A DNA stretch of 64,000 nt. Source: Bacteroidota bacterium. Lineage in GTDB: Bacteria > Bacteroidota > Bacteroidia > Chitinophagales > Saprospiraceae. The stretch is taken from the NCBI GenBank assembly GCA_024743405.1, contig JANSWP010000016.1, positions 29,492 through 93,491 of the forward strand. Direction: 5' to 3'. The stretch's first letter is position 1; the number at the start of each line of letters is the position of its first letter. Shown in pieces: positions 54,518-63,964 of the stretch. Below the pieces are notes generated by a model, which was not told the DNA's origin, ran no database searches, and saw only the letters and a program-made list of their open reading frames with translations. A program made the position numbers and the translations under genes.

Positions 54518-56767
54518 ATGTGGAAAATGAAGCACCTACTCCCAGTTATATTTCTCTTTATAGTCTCCCCTTCTTTGACTGCAAAGCATATTATTGGTTC
54601 CGTCATCTCTTATGAATGCTTAGGAGGTGGAACCTATAAATTTACCATGAAAATGTATAGAGATTGTTCAGATCCTACAGGAGCAGGGTTTGATAATCCT
54701 GCAAATTTTGCGGTCTATAAAGGTAATAGTCAAACCCCTTTAGGCACCGTTCCTGCTTTCATGATCGATCTACCCATAAACATAGATCCTGACATTGACA
54801 ATCCGTGTTTGGTATTACCACCAAATACTTGTGTACAAGAAGGGATTTATGAGTTTGAATATACTTTCTCGGAATGGCCGTCCAATGATAGTTATCATTT
54901 GACTTTTCAAAGGTGTTGTCGAAATGCCACCGTAACAAATATTCAAACTCCAGGCGATGTTGGCGCCACATTTACCATTGAATTAACACCTGCGTCGCAG
55001 GCGCTGTGCAACAATAGCCCCGTTTTTGAGACTTTTCCGCCGATCATCATTTGTGCGGGTATTCCTTTCGAATATGACCACGCTGCATTTGACCCTGAAG
55101 GCGATCAATTAATATATGAATTATGTGAACCATTGATTGGAGCTGGTCGAGACGGTTTGGGAGGGGTGCCTCCAACTCCAGGTTTTCCTTGTGATGATTT
55201 GATTCCATTTCCGGCTTGTCCGCCACCTTATGAAACTGTTCAATATGTCCCCCCATATACGGCCATCAACCCCATGGGTGGAGATCCACAAGTAACAATT
55301 GATCCCGTGACAGGTCTATTATATGGAACACCAAATACACTTGGTCAATTCTCAGTGGGCGTTTGTGTCTATGAATATCGCAATGGAGAACTTATGAGTA
55401 TCATTCGGCGAGACTTTCAATTTAATATCGCTGATTGTCAGCCTTTGGTGGAAGCAGATATGATTTCGGATGAGATCAGTAATGATGAGTATCTTTTTGA
55501 AAGATGTGAAGGGTTGGATGTTTTCATTGATAATCAAAGCTCTCAAATGATCAATATTGACAATTATCGCTGGGATTTTTTGATTAATGGACAAATCGAA
55601 TCCTATTTTGATTGGAGTCCTACTATTACGTTTCCTACAACGGGAACTTACACTGGTCAATTAATATTAAACCCGGAGACTATTTGTGGAGATACCGCTG
55701 ACATATCCATTACCCTATTCCCAGAAATCGTTTCCAATTTTGAGTTTGATTACGATACGTGCGTCGCAGGGCCAGTAGCCTTTGTGGATGATTCTTTCAT
55801 CGATGGACCAGGAGAAATCATTCGAAGAAAATGGCAATTTGGAGACGGCGACACTTCCGCCAACCTCAACCCTGTTCATATTTTTGAAGAACCTGGAAAC
55901 TACTTTTCAGGTCTCATTGTCACAGACTCCAATGGTTGTGAAAATAGTATCATCAAACAGGTAAATTATCGCCCTGTCCCAGCTGTTTTAGTCGTTTCTC
56001 CAAATGATACTTTAAGTTGCCCTCCAGCAGAAGTCACTTTCAACAACCTATCTAATCCAATCGATAATTCTTATGACATCTTTTGGGATTTTGGAGATGG
56101 GAATACCAGTACAGCGTTAAATCCTACCCATATTTATGAAACCGAAGGCATTTTTACAGTCAGTCTTGAGATTGTCTCTCCCATAGGCTGTATCACAGAT
56201 ACCATTTTCGAAAACCTAATCGAAATCGTACCGCCACCAATTGCCGATTTTTATTGTGAACCAGATATTCTGAGTAATCTCCAACCCTTTTCTGGTTTTT
56301 TTGATCAATCCATTGATGCAGCACATTGGGAATGGCATGTGGATGACCAAATCATTGCTCATACTCGGAATGTTGATAATTATGAATTTAGAGATACAGG
56401 TTTACATGAGATCACGCTGTACATCACTCATGCTCAAAAATGTCAAGATACGATAACCAAAATCGTAGATGTCGTCCCAAAATGGTTTTTCCATATGCCC
56501 AATGCCTTTTCTCCAAATGAAGATACAACAAATGATCTTTTTAAAGGCAAAGGTCTAATCCCTGGAATTTCTCGTTTCCGAATGCAAATATGGGATAGAT
56601 GGGGTCAAATGGTCTTCGAAACAACGGATCCTTATGAAGGCTGGAATGGCAAAATCAACCAAACTGGTAAAGATGCGGCTGAAGGCGTTTATGTGGTTTT
56701 GGTTTCCTTCAACGGTCCGCGTGGAACCCCATATTTACACAAAGGGTTTGCTACGTTGATGCGATAA
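54518..56767 (+). CDS. Secreted PKD-repeat protein with T9SS type B tail, paralogue 2
   Basis: 749 residues. A signal peptide (to about residue 22) is followed by KHIIGSVISYECLG. It is closely related to the next gene: they share YRDCSDPTGA, WPSNDSYHLTFQRCCRNATVTN and CDDL...CPPPYETVQY. Two PKD domains (WQFGDGDTS and WDFGDGNTSTALNPTH) and a type B tail (PNAFSPNEDTTNDLF, IWDRWGQMVFE) complete it. Likely a cell-surface adhesin or gliding-related protein; ligand unknown. Confidence 0.9.
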   Translation: MWKMKHLLPVIFLFIVSPSLTAKHIIGSVISYECLGGGTYKFTMKMYRDCSDPTGAGFDNPANFAVYKGNSQTPLGTVPAFMIDLPINIDPDIDNPCLVLPPNTCVQEGIYEFEYTFSEWPSNDSYHLTFQRCCRNATVTNIQTPGDVGATFTIELTPASQALCNNSPVFETFPPIIICAGIPFEYDHAAFDPEGDQLIYELCEPLIGAGRDGLGGVPPTPGFPCDDLIPFPACPPPYETVQYVPPYTAINPMGGDPQVTIDPVTGLLYGTPNTLGQFSVGVCVYEYRNGELMSIIRRDFQFNIADCQPLVEADMISDEISNDEYLFERCEGLDVFIDNQSSQMINIDNYRWDFLINGQIESYFDWSPTITFPTTGTYTGQLILNPETICGDTADISITLFPEIVSNFEFDYDTCVAGPVAFVDDSFIDGPGEIIRRKWQFGDGDTSANLNPVHIFEEPGNYFSGLIVTDSNGCENSIIKQVNYRPVPAVLVVSPNDTLSCPPAEVTFNNLSNPIDNSYDIFWDFGDGNTSTALNPTHIYETEGIFTVSLEIVSPIGCITDTIFENLIEIVPPPIADFYCEPDILSNLQPFSGFFDQSIDAAHWEWHVDDQIIAHTRNVDNYEFRDTGLHEITLYITHAQKCQDTITKIVDVVPKWFFHMPNAFSPNEDTTNDLFKGKGLIPGISRFRMQIWDRWGQMVFETTDPYEGWNGKINQTGKDAAEGVYVVLVSFNGPRGTPYLHKGFATLMR

Positions 56768-56782
56768 TACTTAACGTAATAA

Positions 56783-56832
56783 TCGAAGTTCAAATACTCA
56801 ACATTTATTAGTATTGAGTATTTGAACTTCGA
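56783..56832. terminator. Perfect 19-bp inverted repeat between paralogues 2 and 3
   Basis: TCGAAGTTCAAATACTCAA (56783-56801) is perfectly complementary to 56814-56832, with a 12-base loop. It lies 15 bases after the stop of paralogue 2. No T-run follows. It may act as a terminator or an RNA stability element in the 251-base gap. Confidence 0.55.
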
Positions 56833-57018
56833 ATTGTTTCTCCTCAATGTTAATGCTCCGACAAAGTGTATTTTTTATTATTTTTTCCATCCTCTTTCCT
56901 TGAAATTCTTTTATAATTCAACATTTTCCAAAAATAATTGCTGTTTATTTGCACAAATTCCCAATTATCTGGTTCTGTTACCATTCTATTTTAAGTCCAA
57001 CATTTATATAAGAGAATA

Positions 57019-59259
57019 ATGAAATACCTGTTACCCTTTGTACTATTGCTTTCCTTTCAAACGACCTCTTTTGCAAAACACATCATTGGAGGTGTTGTAT
57101 CTTACGAATGTTTAGGAGGGGGAACCTATCGCTTTACCTTAAAAATGTATCGAGATTGCTCTGACCCTACTGGTGCTAATTTCGATTTCCAAGCCCCTTT
57201 TGCAGTCTATAAAGGAGACAATCAAGTTGCCTTAGATGTAATTGAAGCAACCTATAATTTTCCAATAAACAATGTGGAGCCAGATATTGATAATCCATGC
57301 CTTCAATTACCACCAAATCTGTGTGTTGAAGAAGCGATATATGAATTTGAATATACTTTTCCTCAGTGGCCTTCCAACGACAGTTATCATTTAACTTTTC
57401 AACGATGTTGTCGAAATGCGACCGTAACAAATATTCAAACCCCAGGCGATGTCGGGGCAACATTCACGGTTGAAGTGACACCCGCCTCTCAAGCACTCTG
57501 CAATGACAGTCCCTTTTTTGAAACTTTTCCTCCTATTGTTATCTGTGCTGGAGAACCTTTAGAATATGACCATGCGGCATTCGACGCCCAAGGGGACCAA
57601 ATTATCTATGAGCTTTGTGAGCCTTTAATTGGTGGTGGAATGGATTTCGGTGGTGGCGGTGGTGGAACACCAGGCTTTGAATGTGATGATTTAGTACCTA
57701 ACCCTGCTTGCCCTCCACCTTATGAAACGGTTCAATATGCTCCTCCATATAGTGCGACCAACCCTATTGGTGGGAACCCTGCGGTTACAATCGATCCAGT
57801 TACTGGTTTATTATCTGGAACACCTGAGGTTTTGGGTCAATTTTCTGTGGCAGTTTGTGCCTATGAATATAGAAATGGACAATTATTGAGTGTTATTCGA
57901 CGCGATGTTCAATTTAATGTAGCTGAATGTACACCACTGGTAGAAGCAGATCTCATTTCTGATGCATTGATAGATGATTTCTATGTATTTGAAAGATGTG
58001 ATGACTTGGAGATTACTATTGATAATGAAAGTACTCAAAATGCAGATTTATTCGATTATAGGTGGGATTTTTTAATCAATGGATCTATTGTCTCTTATGA
58101 CGAATGGAGCCCATCTGTTACTTTTCCAGGAGCAGGAGAATATACGGGTGCCTTGATATTAAATCCCGGAACCGCTTGTGGCGATTCCGCTAATATTAGA
58201 GTAACTATTCATCCAGAAATTATCGCCGATTTCGAGTTTGATTATGATACCTGTATTTATGGACCTGTAGGTTTTGTAGATCAATCCTATATCGATGGTA
58301 TTGGATCCTTCTCAAAATATGAATGGCTTTTTGGTGATGGATATTCTTCAGAGTTATCCAATCCGGTTCACATTTATGAACAACCAAATGATTATGTTTC
58401 CAGATTAGTCGTAGAGGATGAAAATGGTTGCGCCGATACTATTGTCAAACAAGTTAATTACCGACCCGTACCTGCTATTTTAGTGATTTCTCCAAATGAT
58501 ACCTTAGGTTGTCCACCAGCGGATATTGTATTCAATAACCTTTCTAATCCCGTGGATAATACCTATGAAATATTCTGGGATTTTGGAGATGGAAATACCA
58601 GTACGGAACTTAATCCAACTCACGTTTATGAGGAAGAAGGTATTTATACAGTTAGCTTAGAAATTCTTTCTCCGATTGGGTGTGTGACAGATACCGTTTT
58701 CGAAAATCTAATTAGGATTGTTCCGCCTCCAATGGCTGACTTTGATATCAATCCAAAGAACCTGAGTAACCTACAACCATTCTCCAATTTCATTGATCAA
58801 TCTATAGACGCAGCACACTGGGAATGGCAAGTAGATGGAGAATTAATTGCTCATACTCAAAACGTAGAAAATTATGAATTTAGGGATACAGGAATGCATG
58901 AAGTGACATTGTATATAGTGCATCCCCAAAAATGTCTGGACACTATTTCGCGATTCATCGATGTACGCCCTGAATGGAGATTTCACCTTCCAAATGCATT
59001 TACGCCTAATGAAGATACTCATAATGATGTTTTTAAAGGAAAAGGATTGACCTTAGGCATTCAAGATTATAATATGCAAATATGGGATCGATGGGGCGCT
59101 TTGGTTTTTGAATCTGACAATCCAGATATTGGTTGGAATGGTCAAATCAATAATACCGGAAGAAAAGCTCAAACAGGCGTATATACCGTTTTGGTTTCTT
59201 TCATAGGACCTCGCGGCGAACCATTTAAGTATTCTGGGTTCGCTACCCTATTTAGATAA
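57019..59259 (+). CDS. Secreted PKD-repeat protein with T9SS type B tail, paralogue 3
   Basis: 746 residues with the same plan as paralogue 2: signal peptide, KHIIGGVVSYECLG, Cys-rich domain (QRCCRNATVTN), a Gly-rich loop (GGGMDFGGGGGG, about 208-219) not seen in paralogue 1, two PKD domains (WLFGDGYSS, WDFGDGNTSTELNPTH) and a type B tail (PNAFTPNEDTHNDVF, IWDRWGALVFE). Identity to paralogue 2 is high along the whole length, indicating recent duplication. Confidence 0.9.
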   Translation: MKYLLPFVLLLSFQTTSFAKHIIGGVVSYECLGGGTYRFTLKMYRDCSDPTGANFDFQAPFAVYKGDNQVALDVIEATYNFPINNVEPDIDNPCLQLPPNLCVEEAIYEFEYTFPQWPSNDSYHLTFQRCCRNATVTNIQTPGDVGATFTVEVTPASQALCNDSPFFETFPPIVICAGEPLEYDHAAFDAQGDQIIYELCEPLIGGGMDFGGGGGGTPGFECDDLVPNPACPPPYETVQYAPPYSATNPIGGNPAVTIDPVTGLLSGTPEVLGQFSVAVCAYEYRNGQLLSVIRRDVQFNVAECTPLVEADLISDALIDDFYVFERCDDLEITIDNESTQNADLFDYRWDFLINGSIVSYDEWSPSVTFPGAGEYTGALILNPGTACGDSANIRVTIHPEIIADFEFDYDTCIYGPVGFVDQSYIDGIGSFSKYEWLFGDGYSSELSNPVHIYEQPNDYVSRLVVEDENGCADTIVKQVNYRPVPAILVISPNDTLGCPPADIVFNNLSNPVDNTYEIFWDFGDGNTSTELNPTHVYEEEGIYTVSLEILSPIGCVTDTVFENLIRIVPPPMADFDINPKNLSNLQPFSNFIDQSIDAAHWEWQVDGELIAHTQNVENYEFRDTGMHEVTLYIVHPQKCLDTISRFIDVRPEWRFHLPNAFTPNEDTHNDVFKGKGLTLGIQDYNMQIWDRWGALVFESDNPDIGWNGQINNTGRKAQTGVYTVLVSFIGPRGEPFKYSGFATLFR

Positions 59260-59285
59260 ATCAACTGCTATTTTTTCTATTAGAT

Positions 59286-59324
59286 AATAAAGGCTTATTC
59301 ATTTGACGTGAATAAGCCTTTATT
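59286..59324. terminator. Bidirectional terminator after the PKD array
   Basis: A 16-bp stem AATAAAGGCTTATTCA/TGAATAAGCCTTTATT (59286-59301 with 59309-59324) with a 7-base loop, and A/T-rich flanks on both sides. It lies 27 bases after paralogue 3 and 66 bases before the transposon end. Confidence 0.82.
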
Positions 59325-59389
59325 ATTTGATCAAAAACTAAGGCAAAGCTGCTCTGCATAGCAACTTCTTAGAGGCATTCTGGTCTTTA

Positions 59390-59425
59390 GGTCACCATTA
59401 CATAAACAGGGGAATTGTCTCACAT
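59390..59425. repeat. Left terminal inverted repeat of the Tn3-family element
   Basis: Begins GGTCACCATTACATAAACAG and continues GGGAATTGTCTCACAT. It is the reverse complement of 63965-64000 except for one base (A for T at position 5). Confidence 0.92.
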
Positions 59426-59482
59426 GAAAATGAGTCAACTCCCCGTCCCTTAAAGCCTAACAATGTTTTTGAGACCTCCCAT

Positions 59483-62400
59483 TTATCCATCCAGATTTAG
59501 GTTATAATTTTGGGAGGTGAGTAAATTGAAGGAATCTATCAGTTTTTCCTCCGAGAAATCGTACAAGCCATTAAAATAAATGTGCCGCCAGGCAATCGCT
59601 GTACCAGACTTTATTGCCTTGATAAGCTTCTCTTTTTCCTCCATAGTTTTCAATTTCTGGATATGTCGAGTCATAAAGAGGTAATTCCAGCAAGTGATAG
59701 CACTCTTGATTAGGTTCTTACAAGCATCGGAGATTAGTTGGTCACGATGTGTCAGAAAAACCATTTCACCACCATTACCAACAGATACAGCAGATGAAAA
59801 ACGGTTGGATAATTCCACCACATTCAGTTGTTTTTGAATTGCTTGTCGGAGTTCTAATAAATCAATATATCGAAGGATATAAATTGTTTTGATGATTTTT
59901 CCATACTCCTTCAATGCCTGGTAAACGGGGTGTTGCCGAGAATAAGAATTGAGTCTTTTGAAGATTTGAGAAGCCGAGCAATGTTTTAATTTTATGGAAG
60001 TTACCAATCGCAAAATAGCGTCCCAATTTTCTTCAATCAACTCAACATTGATGTAGCCATTAGGCAAAACAGAATATCGATGTTCTTTATAATCGGCTAT
60101 TTTTTCAAAGCTATACAACTGTTGACGGTGCAGTTTGGCTATTCTGGGCGCAAAGCCAAACCCTAAAATATCCATCAAACCAAAGACTGCTTCGGTATAA
60201 CCATGTGTGTCTGTGCTATGAGTCGTAGAGCGAATGGTTTCGTTGTGAAGCAGTCCGTCCACCACATAAATGGCTTCCCGTTCGGTGGTATTAATGACCG
60301 TTGAGTAGAATGGAATAAATCGTTCATCAATGAAAGAATAGGAGGTTACACCTTTTCCGCTGCCAAAATATTTGAAGGAGTAATGGGCATCAATGGTCGT
60401 GTCGGAAGCGACTGGAATCTTTTGACCGTCGCTTGAGGTGTGGAGTTCTCCTTTCTTTTTTTTAAACAAATTTGGCAGTTCCAATTTATCCATAAAATTG
60501 CTGATGGTGTCGGTTGCTTTTTGAATATTTTCCAAATCAAAATACCAATTGGCGGTATTTTCTAATTCCGTAGCGGTAACCGACCGTGCTACTTTTGCCA
60601 TTTTCTCTACACCAAAATTGCAGCCATACGCCATAATATCGGCAAAAAAGACATTTTTATTGGGTCTTTGCTTTCGATAATAAGGCTGATAATGTTTGAA
60701 ATGTGCCAAATAATCGGTCAAGTCATCAATGGTTGCTAAGACTTCGCTGATTGGAATAATTTTTTCATTGGGAAAGATGCTTAAAGATTTCGCTCTATTT
60801 TCTGTATCCACTTTGGGCGTTTTTACCATGTATTTTCCATCTTCTCGTAAAATGAAATGGGGATTTTCTCCTTTTAAAATACGTTGGTTGGTGTGATGAA
60901 AATGTTCATCTAAGAGTGGTTTTAACTTATTCAATATCGTTTTGAAATCTTTCATTTTTGTCAATTTAGCTTTTTCTAATAAAGAATTTTGTTGCTCTTT
61001 CCAATTCATTGCATTGATGAGATATTCATCATAGGCTTTGTAGCGATAGGAATATTTCAGATTGAGTCGACCACTTTTAATGCCTCGATAAATGCTTTGA
61101 AAGAGTAGTATTTTGTAAAGAGAAATTCTGAAGCGACCATTTTCATCAAGCAAAGCATCCTTTTGGTCATTATCTAAAAAATCTGTCGGTGCTGCCTTTG
61201 AAATTTTGCCCTCTTTTTTCTTAAAATGATGGATGGCAGCCATTAATTTGGGCGGAGAAGTCTTGACGTTAAAATGCAATGCTTTTATAATTGGTGAAGC
61301 TTGCTGTTGCAAGGATAGAGAGACCTTTTCTAAACAGTTTAGTAAAGCAATTTGCTCCTCTCTTACGTATTGTTGCTGCATTAAATCTAAAGTCTCTTGG
61401 TCTTCATCTTGTCCTTGTAGCAAGGGCAATAATTCCCTGATTTGTACTACAGTTGCTACCGATTGAGGAATGACAATCGCCTTGGGCTGCCAAATAATTG
61501 CCGTAACTTCTTTGAGTAAATCATGCTTGGATTGTGCCATATCAGCCATCTTTTTTGACTGTTTTTTACGCTCTTTTCTGGTTGCAAACAAATATTCTTT
61601 GTGCTGCTGATGAGCTGTATTGAGTCCCCCTCGACAAGCGGATAATAGAATATCAACCAGTTGGTCTTCGTAGCTACGAACCTGAAACGCTGTAAATCCA
61701 AGCAGTAACAAATATTTATCGGCTAACGACCGCTGTGTTATTTGACTGGATTTGTATTTGATAACCAGTTCCCCAAAGTACCGAATCGCAGCTTCGTTTA
61801 ATTCAAGTTGAGGAAGCACCGATTGAATTTGTTGAAATATTTGCCACACCAATTCGTGCTTATCAATGTTTGCCCGAATGGATTTAGGGTTGTCTTTGCG
61901 AATCAATTTTTTTAAACTGGTGAAAGCATAAACTGCCCCAGTATTTTCAGGACTGCTTTTAATAAGCAAATGATCCAGCGCAGTTTTATGCCCTGGTTGC
62001 AATAACTTATCAAGTGCTTGGTGCAGCGTTCTATCCCGTTTTCGGATGGCAATTGTCAAGATGGTTTGCAAGGCATAATAAGATGGTAATTCAATGTGAC
62101 GATGCTCCAACCAATCCAAAATATTACCCAATATTAAATGCGCTCGGTTAAAAGACCAAAGGGATTTATTCATCAATTGGGTAATCAAAAGATGGTGCTT
62201 TTGAAGTTTGAACGCATCGTATCCAAAATGAGCTAAGATTATTTTTCGGTGACGATTATAGGTCTTTCGATTATAGTCATATAGAAGGTCATCAAAAAAT
62301 AATAACCCTAATCTTTTACCCACGAATTGAATATCTGATGGCTTAAATCGTTCTGGTAAAAAGAACCGTCGCCTGGCTTTGAAATAACCAAACATCAAAT

Positions 62401-62557
62401 GAAAGCCAACTTTATTGGCGGTGGTGTAAAAAGACTGCGTTCGTTTTTCCAGTTTAACTGGAAGCGTCAAAAAAATTTTGCGTTGAATAGAATTGAAATT
62501 GGGCGGATAGCCATAAATTTCAATTTCGGTGTCAGACCAAATTTTAATTTCTGTCAT
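59483..62557 (-). CDS. tnpA: Tn3 family transposase
   Basis: 1024 residues, full length. The N-terminal DUF4158-like DNA-binding region (about 1-170) and the C-terminal DDE_Tnp_Tn3 domain (about 580-970) are both seen. Candidate catalytic residues are Asp in IPVASDTTIDAHYSFKYFGS, Asp in STDTHGYTEAVFGL and Glu in LNVVELSNRF. It cuts at the 36-base ends and makes a cointegrate that the resolvase separates. Divergent from tnpR. Confidence 0.96.
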   Translation of the reverse strand: MTEIKIWSDTEIEIYGYPPNFNSIQRKIFLTLPVKLEKRTQSFYTTANKVGFHLMFGYFKARRRFFLPERFKPSDIQFVGKRLGLLFFDDLLYDYNRKTYNRHRKIILAHFGYDAFKLQKHHLLITQLMNKSLWSFNRAHLILGNILDWLEHRHIELPSYYALQTILTIAIRKRDRTLHQALDKLLQPGHKTALDHLLIKSSPENTGAVYAFTSLKKLIRKDNPKSIRANIDKHELVWQIFQQIQSVLPQLELNEAAIRYFGELVIKYKSSQITQRSLADKYLLLLGFTAFQVRSYEDQLVDILLSACRGGLNTAHQQHKEYLFATRKERKKQSKKMADMAQSKHDLLKEVTAIIWQPKAIVIPQSVATVVQIRELLPLLQGQDEDQETLDLMQQQYVREEQIALLNCLEKVSLSLQQQASPIIKALHFNVKTSPPKLMAAIHHFKKKEGKISKAAPTDFLDNDQKDALLDENGRFRISLYKILLFQSIYRGIKSGRLNLKYSYRYKAYDEYLINAMNWKEQQNSLLEKAKLTKMKDFKTILNKLKPLLDEHFHHTNQRILKGENPHFILREDGKYMVKTPKVDTENRAKSLSIFPNEKIIPISEVLATIDDLTDYLAHFKHYQPYYRKQRPNKNVFFADIMAYGCNFGVEKMAKVARSVTATELENTANWYFDLENIQKATDTISNFMDKLELPNLFKKKKGELHTSSDGQKIPVASDTTIDAHYSFKYFGSGKGVTSYSFIDERFIPFYSTVINTTEREAIYVVDGLLHNETIRSTTHSTDTHGYTEAVFGLMDILGFGFAPRIAKLHRQQLYSFEKIADYKEHRYSVLPNGYINVELIEENWDAILRLVTSIKLKHCSASQIFKRLNSYSRQHPVYQALKEYGKIIKTIYILRYIDLLELRQAIQKQLNVVELSNRFSSAVSVGNGGEMVFLTHRDQLISDACKNLIKSAITCWNYLFMTRHIQKLKTMEEKEKLIKAIKSGTAIAWRHIYFNGLYDFSEEKLIDSFNLLTSQNYNLNLDG

Positions 62558-62575
62558 TTTAACTGTTTTTAGTGA

Positions 62576-62602
62576 AGTGAAAATGTTCGTTACATTTTCA
62601 CT
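62576..62602. promoter_or_regulatory. Res-like resolution site
   Basis: AGTGAAAATG, seven bases, CATTTTCACT: a 27-base dyad in the 82-base space between the tnpA and tnpR starts, the size and position of a resolvase crossover subsite. It would also cover the promoters of both genes, allowing autoregulation. Further subsites are not obvious. Confidence 0.6.
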
Positions 62603-62639
62603 GGTTATGAAATAATAATGACTGAATATTGCTATCTTT

Positions 62640-63338
62640 ATGTCTGTTTTAAATAGAAATAGTACCTTATCATTTCAAAGAGCTAAAATGAGTGTAATTG
62701 CTTACAGCAGAATCAGTACTGACCAGCAAGATTTAGAAAAACAGAAGCATCTACTTTTACAGTATGCCCAAAAGCAAGGTTGGCTGATTAATGAATTTAT
62801 TGAGGTATCTATTTCTTCCAGAAAAAATACCAAACAGCGTAAGATTGATGAGTTGTTGGAAAAATTGCAACCTGGAGATGTGCTATTGGTCGCAGAGTTA
62901 AGTCGGTTGGGTAGAAATATGTTAGAGACACTCAATATAATAAATACGCTTTCACAAACAGGAATTAAAATTGTCTTTGTTCGACAGCCTGAATTATCAA
63001 CTACCGCCACTCATGCTAAATTATTATTGGCAATCTATTCCTATTTTGCCGAATCAGAAAGGGATTATATTTCTATCCGCACCAAACAAGGATTAGCAGT
63101 GGCGAAGGCGATGGGAAAACAATTAGGCAGACCAAAAGGGAGTAAAAATAAGAAGGGGCGAGTTTTGGATAGTCATAAACCTGCCATTAAAAAATACTTA
63201 GAGTTGGGCGTAACTATCAGCGATATAACCAAAATTATTAATGACCTTTTGGAAACGCCGATTACTTACAATGCTTTCAAGTACTTCATTAAACATGATG
63301 AGGATTTGGCATTCTACATGAAAAAATCAAATACCTGA
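62640..63338 (+). CDS. tnpR: Serine recombinase (resolvase)
   Basis: 232 residues from the ATG at 62640; the ATG at 62688 (MSVIAYSRIST) gives the standard 216-residue form and is more likely the true start. The catalytic serine is in YSRIST, with the motifs LLVAELSRLGRNM, IYSYFAESERDYI and QLGRPKGSKN. The C-terminal helix-turn-helix (about 185-225) binds res. It resolves cointegrates made by tnpA. Confidence 0.95.
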   Translation: MSVLNRNSTLSFQRAKMSVIAYSRISTDQQDLEKQKHLLLQYAQKQGWLINEFIEVSISSRKNTKQRKIDELLEKLQPGDVLLVAELSRLGRNMLETLNIINTLSQTGIKIVFVRQPELSTTATHAKLLLAIYSYFAESERDYISIRTKQGLAVAKAMGKQLGRPKGSKNKKGRVLDSHKPAIKKYLELGVTISDITKIINDLLETPITYNAFKYFIKHDEDLAFYMKKSNT

Positions 63339-63355
63339 TTGTTAAACGATGACCA

Positions 63356-63838
63356 ATGTTAGACCAACAACAACTACGAATTTTGATTCTCAAAGCTAAT
63401 CGAGAAGAACTAATTCAATATATTGATACTTGCCTAAAGGAAATGACCGACCAGCAAATTGATAACGTCTTTGGTGACTTGTATTATGAGCAAGTCGTTC
63501 AACAGATGACACCACTAATGGTCTTGGATAAAATTAAAATCTTTCTCAAAGATTCACTTGCAGGCAAGTATTATGCACCTTTTAATATGAATTCTAAAAA
63601 CTACACTTGGGTTCCGCCTGAAACGGAGGCTTGGTATAGTGAACTTTCTACTTGGCTTGACCGAAGTTGTGAAATTGCCGAACAGGGACATCGAAAAATA
63701 GGGAAAGAATGCTTAGATATTTGCTTTCAACTTATTGATAAACAATGTGATGATGACACCGTATTTGCTCATGAACTTGGGGATTGGATGATTTGTACAC
63801 AACAAGATTACAAGGCTATTTACAAGAAACTAAAATAG
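63356..63838 (+). CDS. Transposon passenger protein of unknown function
   Basis: 160 residues, starting 18 bases after the tnpR stop on the same strand, so probably in one transcript. It is mostly helical by composition, with four cysteines (EMT-rich N-half; RSCEIAEQGHRKIGKECLDICFQL, shown here in parts RSCEIAEQG and ECLDICFQL). It has no signal peptide, membrane segment or motif that I recognise. It does not look like a known resistance or toxin gene. Confidence 0.7.
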   Translation: MLDQQQLRILILKANREELIQYIDTCLKEMTDQQIDNVFGDLYYEQVVQQMTPLMVLDKIKIFLKDSLAGKYYAPFNMNSKNYTWVPPETEAWYSELSTWLDRSCEIAEQGHRKIGKECLDICFQLIDKQCDDDTVFAHELGDWMICTQQDYKAIYKKLK

Positions 63839-63964
63839 CTTCTCCCTAATCTATATACTTTCTGTAAAAGCAATCAGGCAGGGAATATACGCAGTAGCAC
63901 GAGATTAATTAAGTTATACGCGATTCTCAGGTAATTTATTAGAAGGAAATACAAGAGCATTGTT

